This document shows positions 35,031-46,990 of a stretch of DNA of 64,000 bases, one piece after another. The translations under genes and the position numbers were made by a program. Numbering within the stretch: position 1 is the first letter of the stretch; every line of letters begins with the position of its first letter. This DNA is from Timema cristinae (lineage: Eukaryota > Arthropoda > Insecta > Phasmatodea > Timematidae), in contig JBCFYV010000252.1 of the NCBI GenBank assembly GCA_039000515.1, forward strand, positions 29,447 to 93,446, in the 5' to 3' direction. The notes under the pieces are model-generated. The model had not been told where the DNA came from. It did no database searches and saw only the letters and a program-made list of their open reading frames with translations.

Positions 35031-37094
35031 CCTTACTAGTTCTATTGCTGCTTTTTATTAGTTGACCAACAATTATTAATAGGTTTAACTATAGTTTAGA
35101 CAATACTAATTGTTTGGTAAATTATTGGTGTGCATTTATGTTGAAGCGTAATAATATTCTGCGTAATGTGTGTATTTAGTACACTCCGTGATATTATAAC
35201 TTCTACGACCCTTATTGTGATTCTGACGTCCTAGTCAACCAGTTCTCATATTATACCTTCTGCATTGTATTCCGATCATACATTACTCTGATAAGTGTAC
35301 AAGGGATATAATTATTATTTGTCATATTTTCTCCCTTTCTAAAACAGTATTAAGACTAACATCCTATCCAATTACACACGTTGTTTACTGTGAAGGTTAG
35401 CAGTCTCGTCTTGATGGCTGGCTACCCTATAAGCTGCGCCTTAGTCAAACCATACAACGAGAGCCCGGTGACTTTATCTAAATGGAGGGTATATCTTTCA
35501 TAAATTTGAGAGTTTGTACAACTTACATATTAGTGCATATCAATATTTAAAATAAACACGTTTGATTAACTTTTTGCTTATACAGTAGGCAATTGTTTGA
35601 GACCATTACTGTCCGTAAACAAATATAATGTAGTCCACACTGTAAGACCTATTATTATTAAAGGTGATTATTTATGTTTAAAATGTGAGCATTGACGCCT
35701 TATTCTCTAAAGTCTACACAATTTCTTTGTATTAAATCTACATCTGTAAAAGGTCAATTAGAGTAATTAATTCTAAAAAGGTGTGACTTGTGCAAGACCT
35801 TAAATAAGTAACAGTTCATACTATAACACAGGTTTTACAATCATGGCGCTGGTACTAGATATATTATTGGGGGTGTTATTTAGGTTAAGCCTACTGTACG
35901 TTGTGCGCTGATAAAAACTATAGTTAGGTTAGTGTATTTTTTAAACTAATACTTTTTACACCATGGATTTAACATCTTACATCATTAGTGTTACGTTTTA
36001 CATGATTATTACGGGTCCACCGTGATTTTTATGTAAGACAAAGTGATAACTAACAATGTGGTAAAACCCTATAACCGGGTGACAGTTGAGCCTCTGAGCT
36101 TGAAGTCTTAGACTCCATGACCACCAAAAGCAGTCAGTTCCCAGTCCCTAGTCCTCGGTGTCACTACAAATGTTTAATTTTGTTTATTGTTTGATCCAGT
36201 TTTCGTTTCTCGCAAAATACACTGTTCAATATTACATTCAGTTACAGGCTTACATACTCAGGTAAAAAAGGGTAGATTCTCACTCTTTAAATAACTACTT
36301 TCGTGATCTTCAAACTATATGTTATTGAAAGTTTATTTTATTGTATGTAATAAAATGGTGGGACAGGTAGATGAAACAGTTTTTTTATCGTAAGGATCAA
36401 TTTGTGTATGGTCATGATCTAGTTACTGAAGTAGAGCGGTCACTTGATTTAAATACAAACACCTTTGCAGGTAAAGGGGCTCCCTCCCTGTCTGGGTGTA
36501 GAGTGGAGCTGATAATGCAGCATCTTGACCAGTTCCTATGGGAAAATGTTTGGGTCACTCAAGCAGACCCTAAACAACCCGTGGACAAACTATACACATA
36601 GGACTCCGGTTCAATCCCAGCTGATGTCTAAAGGCAATTTCCAATCATCCAAACCTATAGCTACCGTATCTAATTTTATTGCACGTTGAGTTGGCATCGG
36701 AACTTGTCCACTTGTGGCGTCGATTGGAACCGGATAGCTGTGGATATTTCACACTAACGACTATTTAGACAGTGAGAAGGTATATTAGGAGTGGGGATAC
36801 TTATTTATAAATATCTCGTAATAATATTAGTGGACAACATCACTATCATATTTTATCTTAATGTGGTTATTTCAAAGTAAAAATCGGAAGCATCATCACT
36901 ACAACAAATTACGACACGACGATAAATAGCAAAAATGTAATCACAGCCATGACTGCCATTAAATTAATCACCATTTTCATCAAACTGGTCAACAATCCAG
37001 GACACAGAGGATGACAGAGTGATAATTATTATGACCTTGAAAGTAAGGGAAGACAAAAATCAATAGATGTCTAAGTTCAATTTTTACTGTCTCG
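35031..37094. other. AT-rich spacer, no gene recognised
   Basis: Only short frames occur. The 76-codon frame at 36371-36601 (plus) has mixed composition but no recognised family. At 36611 a GGTTCAATCCCAGC word could be a lone SINE box B, and a tRNA-like stretch at 36080-36170 was not convincing. Confidence 0.45.
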
Positions 37095-37600
37095 CTATTT
37101 TACAGGTAGAGAAAGTATTGTGATCGTCAAAAAAATGTATATCGAAATTTTGATGAATCTCGACGTGACATGAACTACAGGAATCCAAAAAAGTGGTTTT
37201 TGAATTTCCATCCTTCTGTATGTCTATACCTCCAACCAGAGCCTAAACTATTTTACCGATCAGGCTAAAACTGGGTATCTAGGGTTTTCATAGGGTTTCC
37301 CCGAGGGGTTTTAGGAATTGGATAACTAACCCTAAAATTAAGGGTAGTTTACTGAAAGGCAAAAAGATAAAAATTCAATTTTTTCAAAATGGGCTCTAAC
37401 GATTTTGATTAAATTTCATTTCTAAACATATATAAATATTCTAAACAAAATGGCAGTCTCAATATTTTGCCAAAAAAAATTTAAGGGCTCCGGTCTGATG
37501 CGTAAATTAACTTTTTTTTTATAATATCTCTTAAACTATTTGAGATATGAAATTGCTCATCATAAAATTGTAGGTCTTTTTTTATAATACAAATATTTTA
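37095..37600 (+). repeat. Dispersed non-coding repeat family R37, copy 1
   Basis: It begins GTATTGTGATCGTCAAAAAA, then TTTTGATGAATCTCGACGTG, a TGTATGTCTATACC block, GGGTTTTCATAGGGTTTCCC, and ends with ATTTGAGATATGAAATTGC and AAAATTGTAGGTC. The same ordered blocks recur at 37685, 39755 (minus) and 63090. No frame, terminal repeat or box A/B is seen, so the class is unknown. Confidence 0.6.
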
Positions 37601-37684
37601 TTTGAAGCATATTTTTATAAAACCAATAATTTTGAAGCTATACGCAAATATAAATTTATTTTTTAACTTTTAGATTACAAAAGG

Positions 37685-38070
37685 TTAAGTATTGCGACCG
37701 TAAAAAAAACTAACCTAAAATGTTGATGGATGTCAACGTCTCAAGACCCCCCAAAGCCTCAAAAGTGGTCTTTGCAATGCTCTCTATCTGTGTGTTTGCT
37801 TAAACTTAAAATTAAGAGTAGTTTAATAAAGGTCGAAAAGAGAAAAAATCTGTTTTAACATTTTAGTTAAAATTCGTATTTAGGCGTTGATTAAAACTAT
37901 ATATAAACTGGCTATTTTGATTTTCCCATGAAAATTACTTTTAGGGTACTCTACAGAAGCATAAACTTCCGTATCTCTACAACTATTTGAGATAATAAAT
38001 AAATTTTTATTGCAAAATTGTAGTACTATTAAAAATTAAAAATAAATGATATGAAAATATTTTTATAAAA
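37685..38070 (+). repeat. Dispersed non-coding repeat family R37, copy 2
   Basis: It begins GTATTGCGACCGTAAAAAAA, then GTTGATGGATGTCAACGTCT, and ends with ACTATTTGAGATAATAAAT and AAAATTGTAGTACT, as in copy 1. It lies about 85 bp downstream of copy 1 in the same direction, so the two may be a tandem duplication with the middle part shortened. Confidence 0.6.
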
Positions 38071-39163
38071 CTTACAGTTTCTGCGATATTAGTTAATATA
38101 TTAAAACAATTTTGTGAGCTTTAGTTGTAAAGCGATATTATCTACGTTTTAACGCAATAATTCTCCAATGCCAGAGAGTAATTAAATATAAGTAAATCTC
38201 TAAAAACTTATGTTGTTTTTCCTTAAACCTCTCAGGAGAAATGTTTGTACAACAATTATATATCTCCAATTTAGACTTCATAATCAATATTTATCATTTT
38301 TATTGTTCAAAATTTATAAATGAGGAATTTAATAACAATGCGATGACATGAATATGTGGGCAAAACCTAATAAAATGTCAAAATTTTTAACTGGAAGTCG
38401 AAATTTAAATACGAAGTGCTGACCTTTGTTGACCCAATATTGATATTTTTATCGGTCCAAATATACAATGAGGACATTACTTCTTTAAAATTATAATTAT
38501 AACATTTAAAACCGCAACTCAAAAAATGTCTTACATAAGGATAGTGCAATTTATTCTTAGGTTTGCTAGTGTATATTATTTCGATTCACATATATTACGA
38601 ATTTTTGGTAAATATCTCCATTTTTAAACAATAGAGCGAGAAAGTCCGTGCGTAGACCCGTAACATTTATTTTAGTTACTGCCAGTCGAATTTGTATAAA
38701 TGTTTTAAAAAATAAATTAATAATCATCTCTTTAGGTTTAATGAACATTGATAGTATTCATTCATATACAACTAAAAATTAGCGGTGGAAAATTATACAA
38801 TAAATTTAGGATTCTGGACCTATCAGGTTTTCATTTTTATTCATTTATTTTTTGCATTGATGTTAAAATATGTTTCTTTGATATGATTTTATAAAAATTG
38901 TCAAATTCTTCGTCATATCCACTGTTATTCTTTACTGTGGGGTGAACATAAAATCTTGGATCACGTAGAAGAAATATTAGACCTTAATGTTGAAAGGTTG
39001 GTTTTAATACAATAACATTATAAATACAACATTTTTTTAATGTTTACTGTTATTTTAATATTTTTTATTTGTTATAAGGTATCCGAAGTAGCCGGCTTTT
39101 CCCGGGCTAAGCACTCAATACATTGCATGGCTAACCCGGTAACTCTTCCTTTGCTTCATATAG
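38071..39163. other. AT-rich spacer, nothing recognised
   Basis: Two 60-codon minus-strand frames (38367-38549 and 38566-38748) show no motif and fit chance in AT-rich DNA. No repeats were found. Confidence 0.55.
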
Positions 39164-39275
39164 ATTTAAGTTTATCTAATTTTAATTATATAAATATATA
39201 ATATATATATATAAATTAAGTGATATAGTAAATATGTATTTATATAGAGAGAGATTTAAGTTTATCTAATTTTAA

Positions 39276-39353
<78 letters not shown>

Positions 39354-39360
39354 TAAGTGA
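39164..39360. repeat. Duplicated 90-bp AT-rich unit with (TA)n expansion
   Basis: The words GATTTAAGTTTATCTAATTT and AAGTGATxTAGTA occur twice in the same order, with a TA run between them. In the first unit the TA run is short, in the second (about 39284-39352) it is about 34 perfect TA units. This looks like a tandem duplication followed by microsatellite growth in one half. Confidence 0.8.
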
Positions 39361-39754
39361 TTTAGTAGATTGTGTCTTATTTGTACGGAAACCATTTTTA
39401 AGTTGGTAGTATTGCTGTCTTTTTTGTTTAGTTATTTGCCAAAACCTTTTATGATTTAAATGTTTTAAATTCTTTATTTTTTTATATCCATCAATATTAA
39501 TTACAAACTCTCCACCTGAAGATAGTGATTCAGATATTTATATAGACGCTGTAATGAGAAATCTGATGTCCCATTATTCCGCCATTGATATATATAATAA
39601 GTAAACAGTGAACTATGAAATTATTTTAATCCTCCCTTTTCTATTTATTTCAAATATATTAATTTTAAATATATCTTAGTTGTACAACAAAACCATACTA
39701 TTTCTCTTTTAGCCGTTAAATAAACTAGATACCTATATTTAATTTTAGGGTGAA

Positions 39755-39975
39755 CTATATAATTTCAAAAACCCCTGTAGGGAAACCTATGAAAACCCTC
39801 AATGGCAAGTCTTAGCCTAATGGGTATAAAGGTATTGTCCCTGTGAAAGACATACAAGCAGATGTTATGGTTAAAACACCTCTTTCCTATCCAAGGGGTC
39901 ATTAAACGTCAACTTCCATCAAAATATCGAACACGATATTGTTTAAGTTCACAATACTTTCCCTTCCCGAGGGGG
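39755..39975 (-). repeat. Dispersed non-coding repeat family R37, copy 3
   Basis: On the minus strand it begins AAAGTATTGTGAACTTAAAC, then TTTTGATGGAAGTTGACGTT, CTTGTATGTCTTTCACAGGG, and GGGTTTTCATAGGTTTCCCT. The order is that of copy 1, but it lacks the last 200 bp. Confidence 0.6.
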
Positions 39976-40176
39976 GGGGGGTTCTAGAAGGTACAGAGAG
40001 TATATACACACATGGGCCTATGCATACTTCTCATTCGGTACTTATTATTAAATAGATTATTTTTGGTGCATTTATTTTATTTTATTTTTAATGTGGTTTA
40101 TTTATAATTGGCAAATAACATATGGTCCTTTGTTCCAAAATTGCATAGAATTGTTTGGCCACGTTCACTGGTCAGA

Positions 40177-40562
40177 AGTACTGCCTATAACAGATAGTAT
40201 ACCTCCGGGAAGATATTAAAGTACTGCCTATTACAGATAGTATACCTCCGGGAAGATATGAAAGTACTGCCTATAACAGATAGTATACCTCCGGGAAGAT
40301 ATGAAAGTACTGCCTATAACAGATAGTATACCTCCGGGAAGATATGAAAGTACTGCCTATTACAGATAGTATACCTCCGAGAAGATATGAAAGTACTGCC
40401 TATTACAGATAGTATACCTCCGGGAAGATATGAAAGTACTGCCTATAACAGATAGTATACCTCCGGGAAGATATGAAAGTACTGCCTATAACAGATAGTA
40501 TACCTCCGAGAAGATATTAAAGTACTGCCTATAACAGATAGTATACCTCCGGGAAGATATGA
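40177..40562. repeat. Minisatellite, 43 bp x 9
   Basis: Nine head-to-tail units of AGTACTGCCTATAACAGATA followed by GTATACCTCCGGGAAGATATGAA. Variants alternate at TATAAC/TATTAC, CCGGG/CCGAG and ATATGAA/ATATTAA. The inner part TACTGCCTATAACAGATAGTAT includes imperfect inverted words. Confidence 0.95.
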
Positions 40563-40865
40563 ATTCAGTCCCACCAATCTCTGTGCCTATTTTAGGTTGA
40601 GATCGTTAAGGTTAAATTAGGTTAGGTTGAATTAGTTTAGCATTTTAGCTCAGCGTTTCTTACTATCCATAACTTTCTTATTTTCGTTCAGCTTTTGTTA
40701 ACATTAACAACCATCCTAAACAGAGCGCCGAAGCCGCCGGGTCCGAGTTAGTGCACCATTACGGCTGGTTTAAGTTACCAAGAAGAAGTTCGTAGCTTAA
40801 CTATAATGTGAGATTAGCAATACCCTTTTAACTCAGGTCCTAACAGATAGACGTGGTTCAAATGT

Positions 40866-40925
40866 AGTAATATATATATTATATATATATATATATATAG
40901 TTATAGTTATAGTAGTTATAGTTTG
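40866..40925. repeat. (TA)n and TAGTTA microsatellite
   Basis: TA repeats at about 40868-40898 are followed by TAGTTA units. Confidence 0.8.
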
Positions 40926-41327
40926 CTCCAATAACTTTGAGGGTACAAAGTTGAATAACTATATTATATTTCGGGGTACGGGAACCAAGAAGGTTGAATA
41001 CCACTGGTACAGAATATATGAAGTCATACGATGGTCTTGTATCGAACTAAATAACTTCTAGAGGCCTCCAATCATAAACATTTCCAGGCAAGGGATCCTC
41101 TAAATAGCATCTGAGAGAACCAATGGGAACCCAATTTTCAAAAATTTGCTGAAGGACAATTTAAAAAGTTTCCAGAATCATTCAGTCATTGGCTGAAAGA
41201 GGATCCCCAGACCTCCCTTGGTTTGGTGGGCGAAGCCCCCCAAAAGCCCCTCGCTTCTGTTGACTGCCCTGTCCTCCTAGACAAATGAGTCTACGACCCC
41301 ACTGGAGTAAGTATATGGATGAATAAC

Positions 41328-44260
41328 ATCCTAAAGAAACAAGTAGTTTGACTGGCATCAACTATAGACTAGTTTCATAAATACATACACTATTAGCGTG
41401 GTATCCTAAAGAAACAAGTAGTTTGACTGGCATCAACTATAGACTAGTTTCATAAATACATACACTGTTAGCGTGGTATCCTAAAGAAACAAGTAGTTTG
41501 ACTGGCATCAACTATAGACTAGTTTCATAAATACATACACTGTTAGCGTGGTATCCTAAAGAAACAAGTAGTTTGACTGGCATCAACTATAGACTAGTTT
41601 CATAAATACATACACTGTTAGCGTGGTATCCCAAAGAAACAAGTAGTTTGACTGGCATCAACTATAGACTAGTTTCATAAATACATACACTGTTAGCGTG
41701 GTATCCCAAAGAAACAAGTAGTTTGACTGGCATCAACTATAGACTAGTTTCATAAATACATACACTGTTAGCGTGGTATCCCAAAGAAACAAGTAGTTTG
41801 ACTGGCATCAACTATAGACTAGTTTCATAAATACATACACTGTTAGCGTGGTATCCTAAAGAAACAAGTAGTTTGACTGGCATCAACTATAGACTAGTTT
41901 CATAAATACATACACTATTAGCGTGGTATCCCAAAGAAACAAGTAGTTTGACTGGCATCAACTATAGACTAGTTTCATAAATACATACACTGTTAGCGTG
42001 GTATCCTAAAGAAACAAGTAGTTTGACTGGCATCAACTATAGACTAGTTTCATAAATACATACACTATTAGCGTGGTATCCCAAAGAAACAAGTAGTTTG
42101 ACTGGCATCAACTATAAACTAGTTTCATAAATACATACACTGTTAGCGTGGTATCCTAAAGAAACAAGTAGTTTGACTGGCATCAACTATAGACTAGTTT
42201 CATAAATACATACACTGTTAGCGTGGTATCCTAAAGAAACAAGTAGTTTGACTGGCATCAACTATAAACTAGTTTCATAAATACATACACTGTTAGCGTG
42301 GTATCCTAAAGAAACAAGTAGTTTGACTGGCATCAACTATAGACTAGTTTCATAAATACATACACTGTTAGCGTGGTATCCTAAAGAAACAAGTAGTTTG
42401 ACTGGCATCAACTATAGACTAGTTTCATAAATACATACACTATTAGCGTGGTATCCCAAAGAAACAAGTAGTTTGACTGGCATCAACTATAGACTAGTTT
42501 CATAAATACATACACTATTAGCGTGGTATCCTAAAGAAACAAGTAGTTTGACTGGCATCAACTATAGACTAGTTTCATAAATACATACACTATTAGCGTG
42601 GTATCCTAAAGAAACAAGTAGTTTGACTGGCATCAACTATAGACTAGTTTCATAAATACATACACTATTAGCGTGGTATCCTAAAGAAACAAGTAGTTTG
42701 ACTGGCATCAACTATAGACTAGTTTCATAAATACATACACTATTAGCGTGGTATCCTAAAGAAACAAGTAGTTTGACTGGCATCAACTATAAACTAGTTT
42801 CATAAATACATACACTGTTAGCGTGGTATCCTAAAGAAACAAGTAGTTTGACTGGCATCAACTATAAACTAGTTTCATAAATACATACACTGTTAGCGTG
42901 GTATCCTAAAGAAACAAGTAGTTTGACTGGCATCAACTATAGACTAGTTTCATAAATACATACACTATTAGCGTGGTATCCTAAAGAAACAAGTAGTTTG
43001 ACTGGCATCAACTATAGACTAGTTTCATAAATACATACACTATTAGCGTGGTATCCTAAAGAAACAAGTAGTTTGACTGGCATCAACTATAGACTAGTTT
43101 CATAAATACATACACTATTAGCGTGGTATCCCAAAGAAACAAGTAGTTTGACTGGCATCAACTATAGACTAGTTTCATAAATACATACACTGTTAGCGTG
43201 GTATCCTAAAGAAACAAGTAGTTTGACTGGCATCAACTATAGACTAGTTTCATAAATACATACACTGTTAGCGTGGTATCCTAAAGAAACAAGTAGTTTG
43301 ACTGGCATCAACTATAGACTAGTTTCATAAATACATACACTATTAGCGTGGTATCCCAAAGAAACAAGTAGTTTGACTGGCATCAACTATAGACTAGTTT
43401 CATAAATACATACACTATTAGCGTGGTATCCTAAAGAAACAAGTAGTTTGACTGGCATCAACTATAGACTAGTTTCATAAATACATACACTATTAGCGTG
43501 GTATCCTAAAGAAACAAGTAGTTTGACTGGCATCAACTATAGACTAGTTTCATAAATACATACACTATTAGCGTGGTATCCTAAAGAAACAAGTAGTTTG
43601 ACTGGCATCAACTATAGACTAGTTTCATAAATACACACACTGTTAGCGTGGTATCCTAAAGAAACAAGTAGTTTGACTGGCATCAACTATAGACTAGTTT
43701 CATAAATACATACACTATTAGCGTGGTATCCTAAAGAAACAAGTAGTTTGACTGGCATCAACTATAGACTAGTTTCATAAATACATACACTGTTAGCGTG
43801 GTATCCTAAAGAAACAAGTAGTTTGACTGGCATCAACTATAGACTAGTTTCATAAATACATACACTGTTAGCGTGGTATCCCAAAGAAACAAGTAGTTTG
43901 ACTGGCATCAACTATAGACTAGTTTCATAAATACATACACTATTAGCGTGGTATCCCAAAGAAACAAGTAGTTTGACTGGCATCAACTATAGACTAGTTT
44001 CATAAATACATACACTGTTAGCGTGGTATCCTAAAGAAACAAGTAGTTTGACTGGCATCAACTATAGACTAGTTTCATAAATACATACACTATTAGCGTG
44101 GTATCCCAAAGAAACAAGTAGTTTGACTGGCATCAACTATAGACTAGTTTCATAAATACATACACTGTTAGCGTGGTATCCCAAAGAAACAAGTAGTTTG
44201 ACTGGCATCAACTATAGACTAGTTTCATAAATACATACACTGTTAGCGTGGTATCCTAAA
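41328..44260. repeat. 75-bp satellite array, 39 copies
   Basis: An uninterrupted head-to-tail array with an exact period of 75 bp and total length 2933 bp. Each unit contains AAAGAAACAAGTAGTTTGAC, TGGCATCAACTATAGACTAG and TTAGCGTGGTATCC. Almost all differences fall at three positions: ATCCT/ATCCC, ACTATTAG/ACTGTTAG and TATAGACT/TATAAACT; one unit also has ACACAC for ACATAC (43636). Within a unit, GAAAC...GTAGTTTG can pair imperfectly with CAACTA...TAGTTTC. No frame runs through it. Such homogeneity suggests recent amplification by unequal exchange or replication slippage. Confidence 0.97.
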
Positions 44261-44399
44261 GGAGTAGTTGTACTACTTTCCAACCCTTACAAAACTATAC
44301 ATTTATATCTCAACACTTTCTTACTTCCCGTACAGGTGACACAAATTTGAATTACGTTAAAAGGGTAGATATTACTAAGATAGAATTTATAATTAATTC

Positions 44400-44530
44400 T
44401 CATATGCGTGGAGGGAGGGTTGGAAACCACCAAAGAAAAACGCTACACACCCATCCAGAACTCAAACCCCGACATGCCCATGACCAGCATGAGCCTGACA
44501 TTTAGTAATCGCGCCCACCAATGTGAGTCT
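44400..44530 (-). repeat. tRNA-derived SINE-like fragment (SINE-B family)
   Basis: On the minus strand GGTGGGCGCGATTACTAAAT resembles a decayed box A region, followed by GGGGTTTGAGTTCTGG (box B), then ATGGGTGTGTAGCG and TTTTTCTTTGG. The block order matches the copies at 5960 and 21285. Confidence 0.5.
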
Positions 44531-44849
44531 TTATAAGCCTTTGGTTATTTGCTATAAAATAATACAGTAAATATAACTGCACAAACTTCCTCATTTGTTT
44601 TACTATAGTTTCTGAGCTCATTTTCAAAATTGGGTTCTAAGTAAACTACCTCAAATATATTTTCTTTGTAAAAACAAACACATCATCAAATAATCATCAA
44701 ATAATAAATGTATGAAGTTTAAAACAAATTGTAAACATATTTTTAACAAATCTATAATTTTCAAACACAAGTTGTTTGTTAAATAGCATACACTTTTTTT
44801 TTAATTTATAAAAAAACTTATTCTTATCTATCATTAAATATATTATCAC

Positions 44850-45019
44850 AACTTGTGAATGTGTGGAATGTCAGGCCTCCACCGTGGTTCGGATTCCACG
44901 TTAAACTGTAGGTCCTCCATTTCATCTCACAATCACCCTACCATTACACATTAGTGTAAGTGCGTATAACCCGAACGGGTAGTAAGACGCGCTGCTAATA
45001 ATAATAATAATATTATTAA

Positions 45020-45053
<34 letters not shown>

Positions 45054-45055
45054 CT
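44850..45055 (+). repeat. SINE-A, 5'-truncated, with long (TAA)n tail
   Basis: It begins at CACAACTTGTGAATGTGTGG, the second half of the full copy at 31318, and follows it closely to GCTGCTAATAATAATAAT. The (TAA)n tail is about 50 bp and contains an inverted TTATTA patch. The first 130 bp, including the tRNA head, are missing. Truncation at the 5' end is the usual result of target-primed reverse transcription. Confidence 0.85.
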
Positions 45056-45605
45056 CAGATACCCATTTTGAAGACAATCTTTAGGGCCAGTTTCAAAACA
45101 TATTTAAATATTTTATAATTTGTTATAAATAAACTACCTTTAAATTAATTTACTCTAGAAAAATAAAGATACACTCTTACTGAGTACGTAAAATAGTTTG
45201 CTGGTGCCAATGTAGAAGCAAATCGATAGAGCCATTTTTTTAAATATTGAATTTTAAAAAAATTGTAAATTACTTTTAAACGAGTTTTCTCCAACAAAAC
45301 AACTATACAGTTGTGTGACATGTCACACACTCCCCAGATCTACATTTTAAGCAAAATCAACATAGCCATTACTATAATAATTTTTGAGTGTGACAGTGGC
45401 AAATATTCAGAACTGTTTCCGGTAGTATGGCTTAGCTACTGGATCTGTAACTTTAGTCGACAAAGCATGGAGGTGTGTGGCAGTGGCAAGCATTCAGAAC
45501 ATTGTTCTGAATCTAATTATTAAATGGTTACAATTTAATAATTTATACATATCATTACCGGATAACATAGGGGAGAACATCTCAACCCCACTTTAGATTT
45601 AAGAG
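45056..45605. other. AT-rich spacer, nothing recognised
   Basis: Short frames on both strands (45145-45330 minus, 45311-45523 plus) overlap each other and have no motif. A near-duplicated phrase GTGGCAAATATTCAGAAC / GTGGCAAGCATTCAGAAC occurs at about 45395 and 45483. Confidence 0.45.
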
Positions 45606-45640
45606 ACCTGATGATGGCTGAATAGCCGAAACATGTCAAT
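45606..45640 (+). ncRNA. Hammerhead-ribozyme-like motif
   Basis: CTGATGA (45608-45614) is followed by a GGCT-GAAT-AGCC hairpin (45616-45627), GAAA (45628-45631) and CATGTC. This is the core order of a type I hammerhead with a minimal stem III, as known from Penelope-like elements. Two things argue against activity: an extra T between CTGATGA and the hairpin, and no clear stem I pairing between the flanks. It is best read as a decayed relic or a look-alike. Confidence 0.3.
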
Positions 45641-46025
45641 AAACTTCAATCCAACGAAGAAATATTAAGGAGAGGAATTAACGAACATAGCTAAGGAACG
45701 GTTTATGATGAGCACTTATTACCCTAATTTCATTTTATAGGATTACTGTAATTATCTCTTTCTCAATTATTATATGTAGTGATCCAATATTCTTACAAGC
45801 TCGTTCCTTACATAATATTCTCAATCAATTTCTCCTTACTAAAGTTAATATGAATATAAATACAATTTAGATAGAGAGGATGAAATGTCACTCAAGAAAC
45901 TGTTACAATTCATCAATGACTATTATTTTGAAACCAAAGATAAGTTACTGTAGCTTTGTTCCACTATGGTCTCGCTCACTAGATAAGATCATAATGTAAT
46001 TCATCAAGGTTGTAATTCAGGCTGG

Positions 46026-46142
46026 TATTTACCTATGAATAGCTTTCTGAAAGGCCCTTTTTCCTACCAGGATCCTACTATATAGCAGGAATACAGTAGA
46101 AACAAGGCCTTCTAGGTAGCTATTCGTAGGGAAATTGGGATC
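46026..46142. repeat. Imperfect long palindrome (fold-back element)
   Basis: Two arms of about 58 bp meet near 46083. The left arm has TTTACCTATGAATAGCTTTC and AAGGCC; the right arm has the inverted AAGGCC and AGGTAGCTATTCGTAGGGAAA. Arm identity is roughly three quarters by eye. An outer pair, CCTACCAGGATCC at about 46073 and GGGATCTGGTAGG at 46138, also matches inverted. It may be a small MITE or hairpin relic; no clear target-site duplication was found. Confidence 0.55.
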
Positions 46143-46990
46143 TGGTAGGTATGCAGAATAATTTATATCATCGCAATACATCTTGTTTTATTTAATTTGC
46201 CAATGCTAGTATTAAAAAAAAGTTGTGTTTTGAAACCTTATCTTAAAATTGAGACTGATAAAGCTTTTAACGTGCCCATGACGAGGCTCCGAAAGTATCG
46301 TTAGAAAGCCAGAAGACACCTTAATAAACGAAATGGTTTCCAGGAGCGTCCTGTTTTTGTGACATCATTCTATACTGTACCTTGAGATGAGTGTCTAGTT
46401 GGAACGAGGAAGCTATAAAACTGATGTAAACAAACCTGAATGCACAACGGAAGATACATCTTATTTCCTAGAAGAGCTACCTGCACAGGTTGTAAAGGAA
46501 GACCCTGACCTGCTCGACCCATGAAACAAGCTTTGAAACTAAATAAAAAATGAGCAGGTTTGTACTTTATACGTGCGGATGGATGCAGGTAGTCTACCCC
46601 ACAATAAACGTTACTTTTCCCCTTTGCTGACCGGATCTTAACTGGACAATGGCTCATTGTAATCGTTTGACCCCTTGACACATCGCTGGACCAGTTTGTC
46701 GCATGCGTACTGACCTAGGGCAACGTCTTGTTAGACTCGATCATAGAGAGGATTATCCTGCTGGTTTAAAATACGATTGAACTGATCAACAAAAGACTTT
46801 GGTTCGTGTATTCACTTGAATAATTTGAATAGTTCTTTATTTTCCGGTACGTTGGTCATTTTTAGTTGATAATGTCAACTTAGAGGCATCTTTGGGCTCT
46901 TATAGAAATTCCTGTTTTGTCACTTTGTATCTTTTCCTGGAAATAGCAGGCAGGGTTTATTTCATAAATGTGTGGGCTAGGAGCCTGACT
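46143..46990. other. Spacer with one unexplained 103-codon frame
   Basis: The minus-strand frame 46370-46681 has a balanced composition (several Cys, His, Pro) but no domain that I recognise, and no relatives in the window. I do not call it a gene. Confidence 0.35.

Noticed and set aside
41328..44260. Regular 75-bp array considered as a CRISPR-like array
   Set aside because: There are no unique spacers between repeats, the host is a eukaryote, and no cas-like gene is present. It is a satellite.
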